Part shown: positions 1 through 9,297 of the stretch, piece after piece | Position numbering within the stretch: the first letter of the stretch is position 1 | Layout: each line of letters starts with the position of its first letter | Notes under the pieces: model-generated | What the model was told of the DNA's origin: nothing | What the model saw: the letters and a program-made list of their open reading frames with translations, nothing else | The model's database searches: none | Origin: Acidimicrobiia bacterium | Lineage (GTDB): Bacteria; Actinomycetota; Acidimicrobiia; IMCC26256; JAOSJL01 | Assembly: GCA_027494115.1 (NCBI GenBank) | Contig: JAOSJL010000001.1 | Location: forward strand, 2,937,716-3,001,715 | Reading direction: 5' to 3' | DNA: 64,000 bases | Position numbers and translations under genes: made by a program

Positions 1-48
1 GAGCCGGTAGTAGGGGACGTAGGTCCCGTAGCTCAGGACTCCCGACAT
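1..48 (-). CDS. HMG-CoA-synthase-like / thiolase-fold protein, N-terminal 16 codons only
   Basis: Only the first 16 codons are inside the window. The ATG is at 46-48 on the minus strand, and the peptide begins MSGVLSYGTYVPYYRL. This resembles the start of hydroxymethylglutaryl-CoA synthase-like proteins that work with Zn-ribbon/OB-fold partners in Actinobacteria. A purine-rich GGGAG lies about 9 bases upstream of the ATG. An operator-like palindrome (107-122) sits about 60 bases upstream, so the gene probably belongs to the same regulon as the genes that follow. The call rests on a very short peptide and is tentative. Confidence 0.5.
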   Translation of the reverse strand, partial: MSGVLSYGTYVPYYRL

Positions 49-106
49 GGAATGACACTCCCGTGGCTGATCGGCGCGGGACGCATGTCCCGCTCATCCT
101 CCGAGT

Positions 107-122
107 GTAAACGACGGTTCAC
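107..122. promoter_or_regulatory. Operator-like palindrome, site A (GTGAAC-N4-GYTAAC family)
   Basis: The plus strand reads GTAAACGACGGTTCAC, and the symmetry extends one GT/AC step further on each side (105-124). Read on the minus strand it is GTGAAC-CGTC-GTTTAC followed by a TACACT that could serve as a -10 element for the minus-strand gene starting at 48. It overlaps the stop codon of the wax ester synthase gene. It is one of nine similar sites in the first 27 kb. Confidence 0.6.
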
Positions 123-1534
123 ACGGCTGCAGAGCGCAGCTTCTTGGCGGCCTTCTTCAACTCGCGCAGAGCTTCGGGAACCCCGTCGGCGATGCGGTCC
201 GGGTCGGGAACCGACTCACGGCACGACATGAAGCCGAAGTCGATCTTGTCGATGTAGCTGAGCACCGTGGCGTTGAGTCCGCTGCCGTAGAGCAGTGGCC
301 CCATCGGCCACAGCGACTCCAGCTTCATGCCTGCAACGTAGAGGGGGAACGGTGGTCCGGGGACGTTGGAGATGATGAGGTTGTACACCGGCGGGACCTG
401 GGCCTCGAGACCGGACGCCGTGTAGGTACGGGCGGCGAGTGACAGGAGCCCGGGCGGTGTGGTGTCGGTGAGGTTCATGATCTTGCGGGCCGCCATGGCC
501 CGTTGCATTTCCTTGGAGGCCTGCGTCCCCGTGTGGATGGCGCGGAGGCGTTCTGCGGGATCGTCGATCTCCGTCGCGAGCGACGTGAACATCGCTGCCA
601 CTTGCGTGCCCACTGATTCCTTCGATCCCTCCGTGTGAAGCGACACGGGAACCTGCGCGACGAGTGGAGTGTCGGGAAGCTCGCCGCGCTCGTCGAGGTA
701 GTTGCGAAGGGCCCCGGCACACAGTGCAAGGACGACGTCATTCAACTTCACGTCGAAGGCGTCTTTGACCTTCTTGACTTCGGTGAGCGACACCGAGCTG
801 TAGGCGAAACGGCGGTGTGGACTGATGACGCGGTTCAACGATGTGCGCGGGGCCTGGAAAGGAATCGCAGGCGAATCGTCTCGACGCATGAAGCTGGCGA
901 GAGTGCTCCCCTGCATGGCGACCTGCGGCACGAACTTGAGCAGTCGCCACGGCGTGACCGCCGTACGACCGAGGCCCCGGAAGAACAGCTCCGCGCCCGA
1001 CGGAATCCGCTCGGGAGTGCGGTGAGGCACGGGCGGGCGATCGTCGGGGTTCGGCTCGGGCTCCAGGTCGAACAGCTTGTCGAAGAGCCCCACACCTGTC
1101 ATGCCGTCGATGATCGCGTGGTGGACCTTCGCCAGCATCGCGACCCGGCCATCTTCCAGGCCCTCGATGACCCAGAACTCCCAGAGCGCGTGATCGCGGT
1201 CGAGCTTGTAGCTCACGAGATCGCCGACGAGGTTGCCGAGTTGTTCGGGGCCTCCCGGAGGGGGAACGGCGATCCGACGGATGTGGTAGTCGAGATCGAA
1301 GTCGGGATCCTCGATGAAGACGGGGTTGTCGAGACCGAACGGAACCTCGTGCAGCTTCCAGGAGAACTGCGGTGCGAGCGGAAGCCGTTCGGCGAACGCG
1401 TCGCGCAGTCGATCGAAGCTGTAGCCACCCGGGGTGTCGGACGGATCGAGGAGCATCACGGCCGAGACGTGCATGTGCCACGCGTTCGTCTCGCCGTAGA
1501 GAAAGGCCGTGTCGAGGCCGCTGGCTCGGTGCAT
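119..1534 (-). CDS. Wax ester synthase / diacylglycerol acyltransferase (WS/DGAT)
   Basis: This 471-residue protein is a member of the bacterial WS/DGAT family, which transfers acyl groups from acyl-CoA to fatty alcohols or diacylglycerol to form storage lipids. The active-site motif HHAIIDG is at residues 138-144, and the usual LDRxxxLWE segment precedes it (about 111-120). The length matches the family. The start at 1534 is preferred over the upstream GTG because AAGGA sits 6 bases before it and the protein then begins in the family style (MHRASGLDTAFL). It is divergent from the amidohydrolase at 1652, with operator-like site B between them. No frameshift is seen. Confidence 0.88.
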   Translation of the reverse strand: MHRASGLDTAFLYGETNAWHMHVSAVMLLDPSDTPGGYSFDRLRDAFAERLPLAPQFSWKLHEVPFGLDNPVFIEDPDFDLDYHIRRIAVPPPGGPEQLGNLVGDLVSYKLDRDHALWEFWVIEGLEDGRVAMLAKVHHAIIDGMTGVGLFDKLFDLEPEPNPDDRPPVPHRTPERIPSGAELFFRGLGRTAVTPWRLLKFVPQVAMQGSTLASFMRRDDSPAIPFQAPRTSLNRVISPHRRFAYSSVSLTEVKKVKDAFDVKLNDVVLALCAGALRNYLDERGELPDTPLVAQVPVSLHTEGSKESVGTQVAAMFTSLATEIDDPAERLRAIHTGTQASKEMQRAMAARKIMNLTDTTPPGLLSLAARTYTASGLEAQVPPVYNLIISNVPGPPFPLYVAGMKLESLWPMGPLLYGSGLNATVLSYIDKIDFGFMSCRESVPDPDRIADGVPEALRELKKAAKKLRSAAV

Positions 1535-1601
1535 CGGGGATCCTTCGATGATGGGGGCACATCCTCCCACTTCGCGCCCCCCTGTGCCCACGACATGCGC
1601 C

Positions 1602-1617
1602 GTGAACGCTCGCTAAC
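1602..1617. promoter_or_regulatory. Operator-like palindrome, site B
   Basis: The sequence is GTGAAC-GCTC-GCTAAC, a close match to the nine-site consensus. An extra GCTAAC half-site follows at about 1626-1631. It lies between the divergent wax ester synthase (start 1534) and amidohydrolase (start 1652) genes, and TAACAT at 1628-1633 could be a -10 for the plus-strand gene. The regulator is not known. Confidence 0.6.
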
Positions 1618-1651
1618 AGGCGCTGGCTAACATCGCACGGGGGAGGTTGTC

Positions 1652-3234
1652 GTGAAGGCGGACCTGCTGATCGCCGGGGGAACGGTCATCGACGGCACCG
1701 GTACGCCCCCGCGGGCTGCCGACGTCGCGGTGACGGGTGACCGCATCGCCGTCGTGGATCCCCTGCCCGCCGGCGTGGAGGCGGCGACCGTGCTGGATGC
1801 CACCGACAGGGTCGTGACACCCGGGTTCATCGACGTGCACCTGCACACCGACACCGCCGCATTGGCACCCGACACGGAGACGAACAGCGGCCTGCCCTCG
1901 CTGCGACAGGGTGTGACGAGCGAGATCTGCGGCAACTGCGGGTTCTCACCCTTCCCGGTCAGCGACACGGTGGCTGACACGCTCGGCGACGTTCTGACCG
2001 CTGCCATGGGTGAGGGCGCCCGCTTCTTCGCCGACGTCCCCGCCTACCGCGCAGCACTCGAAGAGCGGCCACTCGGACCGAACTACGCCCCACTCGCAGG
2101 CCATGGCGCCCTGCGGATGACCGCCGTCGGTTTCGACGACAGGGTCGCCACGACCGACGAGATCGCCGAGATGTGTGACGCCCTCGACGCCGCACTCGCC
2201 GAAGGTTGCTTCGGGATGTCGACGGGGTTGATCTACCCGCCGTCGATGTTCGCCCCCACCGAGGAGATCGTGGCTCTCGCTCACGTCCTGGCGCGACACG
2301 GTCGCCTGTACACGACACACATGCGCGACGAGGCCAACCGCGTCGATGAAGCCATCGACGAGGCACTGGAGATCGGACGCGAGTCGGGCGTCCCCGTGCA
2401 GATCTCGCACCACAAGGTCGTCGGCCGACCCAACTGGGGGCACAGCACCGCCACGCTCGAACGCATCGATTCCGCCCGAGCCGGTGGGCTCGATGTGGCG
2501 CTCGATGTGTACCCGTACACGGCGTCGAGCACCGGCCTGCTCGCGTTGTTTCCCCGGTGGCTGCTCGACGGCGGCCTCGCCTCGGTCAGTCGCCTCACAG
2601 AGAACGAGACCCGGGACGCCGTTCGCGCCGAGTCCCGAACGGCAGGGCCGGGCGCGAGGAGCGCTCTCGTCGACGCTCCCGACACGGTCGTGATCTCCGC
2701 CGCCGCTCACCATCCGGATCTGGAGGGCCACTCCCTCACCGAGATCGCCGGCGACAACGGCGACCCGCTCGACACCGCGTGCGACCTGCTCGTGGAGGAC
2801 CCGGGCGTTCAGGTCATCGTGCACCAGATGAACGAGGAGGATGTGACCAGGATCCTGGCGCACCCCCTGGCGGTGGTCGGCTCCGACGGCGGGCTCGGAG
2901 GCGGCAAGCCCCACCCGCGTCGGGCGGGAGCCTTCACCCGGGTACTGGGCCGCTACGTCCGTGACCGAGAAGCACTCGATCTCGTGGAGGCCGTGCGCAA
3001 GATGACGGGGGCGCCGGCGGAACGGTTCGGCCTGGCGGATCGAGGTGTGATCGCCACCGGCCGACGTGCAGATCTCGTGGTCTTCGATCCCGACACAGTG
3101 AGAGATGGCGCGACCTACGACGACCCGCTCGCTCCCCGAGCGGAGTGTCCCACGTCGTCGTCAACGGCGGCGTCGTGATCCGCGACGGCGCCGACACGGG
3201 CACGCGAGTCGGGCGCGTCCTCGAACCCGGCTGA
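1652..3234 (+). CDS. N-acyl-D-amino-acid deacylase-like amidohydrolase (frameshift near the 3' end)
   Basis: This is a metal-dependent amidohydrolase of the D-aminoacylase type. It would hydrolyse an N-acyl or cyclic amide bond, but the substrate is unknown. The N-terminal half carries PGFIDVHLHTD with the HxH metal ligands (about residues 62-72) and the family motif CGNCGFSPF (about 92-100). A late segment has GSDGGLGGGKPHPR. The start has GGGAGG just upstream. The open frame reaches 3178 with a poor tail, whereas shifting one base near 3140 gives GVSHVVVNGGVVIRDGADTG, the normal family C terminus, stopping at 3232-3234. I treat this as one gene with a sequencing error. A paralogue lies at 36331. 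Confidence 0.85.
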
Positions 3235-3255
3235 TCCACATCACTCGACGCTGGC

Positions 3256-3271
3256 GTAAACGCCCGTTAAC
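3256..3271 (+). promoter_or_regulatory. Operator-like palindrome, site C, overlapping a probable leaderless promoter
   Basis: The sequence is GTAAAC-GCCC-GTTAAC, flanked by further symmetry (GCTGGC on the left, GTCAGC on the right). TAACGT at 3268-3273 fits a -10 hexamer, and seven bases separate it from the GTG start at 3281, so the P450 mRNA may be leaderless. A repressor here would block the -10 element. Confidence 0.6.
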
Positions 3272-3280
3272 GTCAGCATC

Positions 3281-4476
3281 GTGTCGTCGGTCGATTTCCT
3301 CGCTCCCGAGCACCTGGTCGATCCATATCCGACCTATGCGCGCCTGCGGGAACAGGGCCCGGTCGTGGCGATGGGCGACGACCGTTTCCTCGTGACCGAT
3401 CACGAAACCGTCACGCAGGTGCTGCGCGACCACGAGACCTTCTCGTCGCAGGCGACGGGCGACGACAGCGACTTCTTCCGACCCGACCGTGGGTCGGCCG
3501 GACTAGCGTTCGGCTCGCCGGAGCCGTTCCGACTGCTGATCCGCTCGGATCCGCCGGATCACACGCGCCTGCGCCAACTCGTGCGTGGTCCCTTCACACC
3601 TCGGGCGATCGCGGCGATGGAACCGGGGATCAGAAGGATCGCCGAGACCTGCGTGGATGAGTTGATCGCCACGTCTGCGCGAGGTGACGCCGACTTCGTG
3701 CGTGATGTCGCCTTCCCCCTTCCCGTCATCGTCATCGCGGAGCTGCTCGGCATTCCGCCCGAGCGACGACACGACTTCAAGCGTTGGTCCGACAACCTGG
3801 CGTTGTCGGTCGCATCGACCTCCGAGCTCGATCTCGGCATCGCCGCCGAGATGTTCGAGTTCTTCGACCGCCTGGTCGCCGATCGACGGGTCAGCCCGGC
3901 TGACGATCTGGTGAGCCGGTTGCTCGTCGACGCCGGTGACGAGCTCACAACTGTCGAGGTCGTGGTCTTCTGCGAACTGCTGCTCATCGCCGGCAACGAG
4001 ACCACGACGAACCTCCTCGGCAACGGTGTCCAGGCATTCTTCGACGACCCCGCCGCTGTGGCGCGGGTTCGTGACGACGCCGAGCTTCTCCCCGCGGCCA
4101 TCGAGGAGGTGCTTCGTTTCGACTCGCCCGTCCAGGGGACGCTCCGGCGGGCACTGCGAGCGACGCGCCTTCGGGAACACACCGTCCCCGAGAACGCCCG
4201 GTTGCTGGTGCTGCTCGCCGCGGCGAACCGCGATCCGACCGTGTTCCCCGAGCCGGATCGTTTCGATCCCGCTCGCAACCCCACGGAGCACGTCGCCTTC
4301 GGCGCGGGCATCCACTTCTGCCTCGGCGCGGGGCTCTCGCGACTCGAAGCCCGGGTTCTGGGAGAGGTGCGCGCGGCCGGATCCGAGCGCTGCGGCCCAC
4401 CGGCGAGCCGACACGCGGGGGCTCGGCACTGGTGCGAGGATTCTCCTCGATGCCGGTCACCGCGGAGCCCGTGTGA
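3281..4476 (+). CDS. Cytochrome P450 (C-terminal frameshift)
   Basis: This is a soluble bacterial cytochrome P450 of about 400 residues. It opens with the typical DPYPTYARLREQGPV segment. The I-helix region reads LLIAGNETTTNLLGNG (oxygen-binding motif), followed by the ExxR-region equivalent, and the haem-binding loop is FGAGIHFCLG with the cysteine ligand at about 4318-4320. The original frame goes wrong after LEARVLGEVR. Between about 4365 and 4395 a one-base shift restores LRPTGEPTRGGSALVRGF and the expected C terminus, stopping at 4474-4476. That stop overlaps the GTG start of the MFS gene. The GTG start has no ribosome site and probably uses a leaderless promoter inside site C. The substrate is unknown; lipid or steroid hydroxylation would fit the neighbours. 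Confidence 0.85.
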
Positions 4477-5876
4477 CAGAAGCCGCCGCAACCGGAAAGA
4501 CGGGTCGGCTGGGCCGACCGCGCGACAGCGCCCTGTGGCCCTACGGCCTCCTGCCCGCGTTCGTCCTCGTACTCGTCAACTTCATGGACGGTGCCGAAAC
4601 GAGTGTGCTGCCCGGCACGCTCTCACTGCTCCAGGACGACTTCGGATTCTCCGACACAGTCGGTGGAGTACTGGCGACGGCCGCCGCGTTCGCAGGGCTG
4701 ATCGTGGTTCTGCCCGCGGGCTACGTCGCCGACCACTACCGACGGACCCGTACTCTCGCCGTCGTTGTGACGGTGTGGTCGGCGCTGTCCGTACTCTCCG
4801 CGGCGGCCGTGGTGTTCTGGATGTTCTTCGCCGCCCGCTTCGCGATGGGCGCGGCCAACAGCATGGACAATCCGCCGGCGTCGTCGCTCCTGGCGGACTT
4901 CTATCCACCGATCTCGAGGGGCCGGATCTTCGCCGTCCAGCGCCTTGCCTGGTCGATCGGGGTCGGCGTCGGCATCGCGGTCGGCGGGGTCGTCGGGGAG
5001 GTACTGGGATGGCGTGCCGCCTACCTCGTCTTCGCCGTCCCCGGCCTCGTCGTGGCGCTCCTCGTCGCCATGCTCGTCGAACCGCCCCGTGGGCGACTCG
5101 ACCACGTTCGGACCGTCCCCGACAAGAGCGAACGACCGCTCGACCGCCAGGCCGAACTGCTCGCCGAGATGGAACTGGGCGAACAACCCGAGCACCGTCG
5201 CTCCGCACGCGAGTACCTCCGTCAGGTTCGGGACCTCGGCCGCATCCCGACTGCTCGTCGGCTCTATCTGGGTCTCGGCGTCACGTTCATCGGTTTCAAC
5301 GGTGTCGCCTTCTGGCTCCCTTCGTACCTCGAGAGAAGGCACGACCTGGGTGAGGGTGCCTCCCGGCGCGATCACGGGAGGTCTGGTGGTCGTCGTCGCG
5401 CTGACCGGGGCCTTGATCGGTGGCTACTTCGGCGACCGTGCATCCTCCGGTGGCACCGGTGGCCGGGCGGTCATCGTCGGTACGTCGCTCGCGGCCGGCG
5501 CAGCCATTGCGGCGTTGGCCTTCGCGGTTTCGGCGCTCGCAGCGCAACTGGCCGTGTTCGCTCTCGGAGCCTTCGTCATCTCGATGGCGATCCCGAACTT
5601 CGCTGCGGCGATCGCCGAGGTGATTCCCGCTCGCCAACGAGGAACGGGCTTCTCTCTCTACTACTTCGTGGTCATCCTGGGAGGAGCTCTCGGACCTCTG
5701 CTCATCGGCGCCGTGTCCGACATCACCGGTTCCTTGACGGTCGCAATGGCCGCGGCGATGCTGCCGGCTGTTCCCGGTGGTCTGTACGTTCTGGGCGCCC
5801 GCCGGTCGATCGAACAGGACGCGGCGGCAGCACTCAGCCCGTCGAGGGTCCGTCCGGGGAGGGCGGGCATCGATGA
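4473..5876 (+). CDS. Major facilitator superfamily transporter (frameshifts)
   Basis: This is a 12-helix-type MFS permease, most like the spinster/sugar-phosphate branch; the substrate is unknown. It begins VTEAAATGKTG from a GTG that overlaps the P450 stop (GTGA), so the two genes are translationally coupled. The first half contains the helix pair with NFMDGAETSVLPGTL and GYVADHYRRTR, the MFS loop 2-3 signature region. Near 5355 the frame shifts by one base: the protein continues as PPGAITGGLVVVVALTGALIGG and six more helices. A second shift near 5825 would give a stop at 5874-5876. Without it the frame runs on into antisense of the next gene, so the C terminus is uncertain. Confidence 0.75.
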   Translation: MTEAAATGKTGRLGRPRDSALWPYGLLPAFVLVLVNFMDGAETSVLPGTLSLLQDDFGFSDTVGGVLATAAAFAGLIVVLPAGYVADHYRRTRTLAVVVTVWSALSVLSAAAVVFWMFFAARFAMGAANSMDNPPASSLLADFYPPISRGRIFAVQRLAWSIGVGVGIAVGGVVGEVLGWRAAYLVFAVPGLVVALLVAMLVEPPRGRLDHVRTVPDKSERPLDRQAELLAEMELGEQPEHRRSAREYLRQVRDLGRIPTARRLYLGLGVTFIGFNGVAFWLPSYLERRHDLGEGASRRDHGRSGGRRRADRGLDRWLLRRPCILRWHRWPGGHRRYVARGRRSHCGVGLRGFGARSATGRVRSRSLRHLDGDPELRCGDRRGDSRSPTRNGLLSLLLRGHPGRSSRTSAHRRRVRHHRFLDGRNGRGDAAGCSRWSVRSGRPPVDRTGRGGSTQPVEGPSGEGGHR

Positions 5877-7695
5877 CCGTCACGCCGATCTTCGCGGCAC
5901 CGACGGCGAGCAGCGTCAGCGCGGCGGCCCAGAGCACCAGGACGGCGCCCGGCTCATAGGACCACACCAGGGACCAGTTCGCCTCCGGCAGGCGAGGCAA
6001 CGCCAGGATCGCGACCGGAATCGCCAGGTTCGCGATCAGAGCCCAGACCGTGGCCCGCACAGCCCGACCACGACCGGCGTCCCGGTTGCGTACGCGCCAC
6101 TGCCTGACACCCGTGGCCGCCCGCAGGGCGAGCGCGGCGGCGCCCACGAGAACGAGATCGAGAACGAGCAGGTTCCACGCCGGCCGACCTCCGACCGTCG
6201 GATGCAGGTCCTCGCCCGTCACGATGTCGAAGACGCCGTCCGCTATCTCGGGTCCCGGCTGCGCCACGGCCGACTGTCGGTTGACGAGAGCGACCACACC
6301 CCAGCCGGTGTCGCCCTCTCCGCCCGGTCGAATTCGCATACCCGAGGAGAACCCCGGCGCCACGCCGTCATGGCCCAGCGTGACGGTCCCGTCCTCCTCG
6401 TCCAGCGACCGGTTCCAGCCGAAGCCGTAGAAGTCGGTCGGGTCGTCGTCGTCGGGGTCGGTCGGGACGACATCCTCGTGCAAGGAGGACACGACCGACT
6501 CCGAGGCGACACGGTTGTCGTCGAACTCTCCGCCGTTGAGCTGCGCCACGAGGTAGTTCGCCATGTCATGGGCGGACGAGGAGATCCCGCCCATCGGCAC
6601 CGCGCCCTCTATCACGGTCGTTCCCGTCGGGAACGGCAGACCCCACCAGTCTCTGTAGCCATCGGCGAGCCCCGAGGCGTGGGCGTCCTCATCGCCCGCC
6701 GATGTGCTCACCATGCCGAGGGGTCCGAAGACCTCGGACTCCATGTACTCCTCGTAGGACCGGCCGGTGACAGCCTCGATGATCGCCCCGGCAATCTGGA
6801 AGTTGACGTTCGAGTACTCGTAGCTCGTTCCCGGCGGGTCGTGGAGCGCATGGTCCGCGGCCGCCCGCACGTCGTCTTCGATGGTGTGCTGCCGGCTGCG
6901 TTCGATGAGGTTCCAGCCCTGAGGTGTCGTGAACCCGCTCGTCTGGTTCAGGAGATGGCGCACCGTGATGGCGTCCGCCTCCTCCTGGTTGCGGGTCTCG
7001 AACCACGGCAGGTACTCGCGAACGGGCCTGTCGAGATCGACGTCGCCCGCCTCGGCGACTTGGAGGACGGCCAGTGCCGTGAAGCCCTTGGAAAGTGACG
7101 CCATCACGAACGGCGTGTCCGGAGCAATCGGTCGACGATCGGGACCTGCAACCCCGTAGCCGCGCACGAGAGCCGGCTCGTCGCCGTGGACGACGGCCAC
7201 GGCCGCCCCCGGCAGACGCAGGGCGTCGAGCTGGGCTCGTATGTAGTCGTCGAGCGCATCGACCTGCTCGGAGCTCAAGCCTGCCGCCTGCGCGTCCGCG
7301 TCGGGGGTTCCTGTCACGGAGATCCCGGGTCCGGGCAGCAGCACACCGACCACGAGTGCGACGGCCAGCCCGCCGCTCCACAGCGCGCGGCGCACGGGCT
7401 CCACCGCGTCCCCGGCCAGGTAGCCGAGCGCGGCACCGACCAGCGCGAACCCGCCGAGAAGCACGAACCGTGCCCAGCGCCCGTCGGGTGCGCTGGCCGC
7501 ACCCACGGCGGCGAGAGCAACCGCCAACCAACCACCGAAGGCGGCGCCCCGTGGGCAGCCCCACCATGCGACCGCGACCACGAGAGCAACACCGGGCACG
7601 ACGAGCCACCATCGGAAGCCGACCGACCCGGCGAGCACGCCGGCCGAACCCGCGAGCAGGAGCACCGCCCACCATCGGAGGCGACGACGAGGCAC
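5834..7695 (-). CDS. Membrane-anchored serine hydrolase of the beta-lactamase (class C / PBP4*) family
   Basis: About four hydrophobic segments (residues 8-125) precede a periplasm-type serine hydrolase domain. The catalytic triad motifs are visible: SLSK at 200-203, YSN at 294-296 and HDG at 442-444. Three further hydrophobic segments follow (about 500-605). This arrangement, a beta-lactamase fold between membrane segments, is known among esterases and D-Ala-D-Ala-type peptidases; real beta-lactam hydrolysis is not implied. The frame stays open to 5296 by reading antisense through the MFS gene. A one-base shift would end it at 5834, so the 3' end is approximate. It converges with the MFS gene. 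Confidence 0.8.
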
Positions 7696-7702
7696 GTTCC
7701 GA

Positions 7703-9295
7703 TTATGTATCTCGGACGTACCCGTCGCTCTTGCGATCCCACGTCCGGGGGTTCAAGGCTTCGCCACGCAGCTTGACCTTCTGGATCCGCTGCGTCTGCG
7801 TCTTCGGCAGTTCGTCGACGAACTCGACATAGCGCGGGAACATGAACTTCGCCATCCCCGGCTCGAGGAACTCCAGCAGCTCCGCCTCTGAGAAGTCCTG
7901 GCCCTCGTGGCGGACGACGAGGATCTTCACCTCGTCCTCGCCGGGGCCGAACTCGGAGGGGGCCGCCACCGCGGCGACTTCGAGAACCCCGGGGTGCTCG
8001 CGCACGTGGCCCTCCACTTCGAGCGAGGAGATGTTCTCCCCGCCCTTGCGCATGGCGTCCTTGAGACGGTCGACGAAGTAGAGACAGCCGTCCTCGTCGG
8101 CTCGGAAGCCGTCGCCGGTGTGGAACCACCCGTTGCGCCACGCTTCGGCGGTCTTGTCGGGCATACCCCAGTAGCCGACGTTGAGCTCCCACGGCTCGTG
8201 GCTGCGGATGATGAGCTCGCCGACGTCGCCGACCGGCACCTCCTCGTCGTGATCGTCGACGATCCGCACGTCGTAGCGGTCCCGCACCCTGCCGCAGCTG
8301 CGCCAATCGACACGGTCGTCGGGTGCGCCGTAGATGGGGGCCCCGATCTCCGTCATCCCGTATCCCGTGAAGACCCGGAGACCGAAACGGCGCTCGAAGT
8401 CGTCGACCTCGGGGAACAGCGGCCCCGTCTGGATGACCGTCAGAGGATTGTCGGCGTCGTCGTCGGATTCGGGCATGGAGAGGAGGAACTGCGCCATGAC
8501 GCCGATGAGGCCCGTGGTCGTGCAATCGAAGCGTCGGATGTCGTTCCAGAACTCCGTGAGACTGAAGACCTCGCGCAGGACGCCGCGGGCGCCCGCCAGC
8601 GACGTCATGTACACGAGCGACTTGCCGCCGACATGGAACATCGGGAGGCACGCGTAGAACCCGTCGCCTTTCCCCAGCACGTTCGGGGGCGTGGCGGCGG
8701 GGAACTGGTGGAGTTCCGCCCAGGGCACGAGTACACCCTTGGACGGCCCGGTGGTCCCGCTCGTGTAGATGATGCAGGCGATGTCCCAGTAGGACGGTCC
8801 GTCGAGATCCGTGGCTGGTTGCGCGTCGGTGAAGAACTCGTCTCCTCCCACGATCGTCGGGCCCAGGTCGGGTGCGTCTCCGGACAGGTCGGGGACGATG
8901 ATCCGGTCGAGGCGCTCGAGCGTGGTGGCGGACACAGTGGCCACCTGTTCGAGATAGCGCTGCGCGCAGACGAAGACGGTCGCGCGCGAGTTCTCGATGA
9001 GGTAGTCGAGCATCTGGCCCGAGTAGGCGGTGTTGAGGGGCACCTCGATCGCCCGCAGCCACGCCACGCCCAGCCAGGCGTAGGACGACTCGAAAGCGTT
9101 CGGGAACATGGTGAGGACGGTGTCGCCCGCGTCGACGCCTTGGTGTCGCAGTGCGTCGGCCCACAGCAGGTTGCTCGTGTGGAAGTCGCCGTAGGTGACC
9201 TCGCGCCCATCGACGTCCTGGAGCGCCACGTTGGCGGGGTCCTCGGCGGCGCGCGCGGCAATCGTGTGGGGAAGGATCTTCTCCTTCTCCAGCAT
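7703..9295 (-). CDS. Acyl-CoA synthetase / AMP-dependent ligase
   Basis: This 530-residue ANL-superfamily enzyme activates a carboxylic acid to its CoA thioester through an acyl-adenylate. The P-loop-like AMP-binding motif is YTSGTTGPSKG (about 190-200). The A5 motif reads GYGMTEIG. The hinge region has the DRLKDAMRKGGENIS segment, with the catalytic lysine near the C terminus (QRIQKVKLR). The start at 9295 (MLEKEKILPH) follows the stop of the upstream crotonase (9298-9300) by two bases, which indicates one operon with the crotonases at 9298 and 10170. The natural acid is unknown; crotonate/carnitine-type CoA ligases are the closest in feel. Confidence 0.85.
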   Translation of the reverse strand: MLEKEKILPHTIAARAAEDPANVALQDVDGREVTYGDFHTSNLLWADALRHQGVDAGDTVLTMFPNAFESSYAWLGVAWLRAIEVPLNTAYSGQMLDYLIENSRATVFVCAQRYLEQVATVSATTLERLDRIIVPDLSGDAPDLGPTIVGGDEFFTDAQPATDLDGPSYWDIACIIYTSGTTGPSKGVLVPWAELHQFPAATPPNVLGKGDGFYACLPMFHVGGKSLVYMTSLAGARGVLREVFSLTEFWNDIRRFDCTTTGLIGVMAQFLLSMPESDDDADNPLTVIQTGPLFPEVDDFERRFGLRVFTGYGMTEIGAPIYGAPDDRVDWRSCGRVRDRYDVRIVDDHDEEVPVGDVGELIIRSHEPWELNVGYWGMPDKTAEAWRNGWFHTGDGFRADEDGCLYFVDRLKDAMRKGGENISSLEVEGHVREHPGVLEVAAVAAPSEFGPGEDEVKILVVRHEGQDFSEAELLEFLEPGMAKFMFPRYVEFVDELPKTQTQRIQKVKLRGEALNPRTWDRKSDGYVRDT

Positions 9296-9297
9296 GG

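Noticed and set aside
635..1630. Plus-strand 331-codon open frame
   Set aside because: It is antisense to the wax ester synthase gene, which has clear motifs. High GC leaves antisense frames open.
5661..5870. Small minus-strand gene of 69 codons between MFS and serine hydrolase genes
   Set aside because: It is antisense to the MFS 3' part in a shifted frame and contains no family features.
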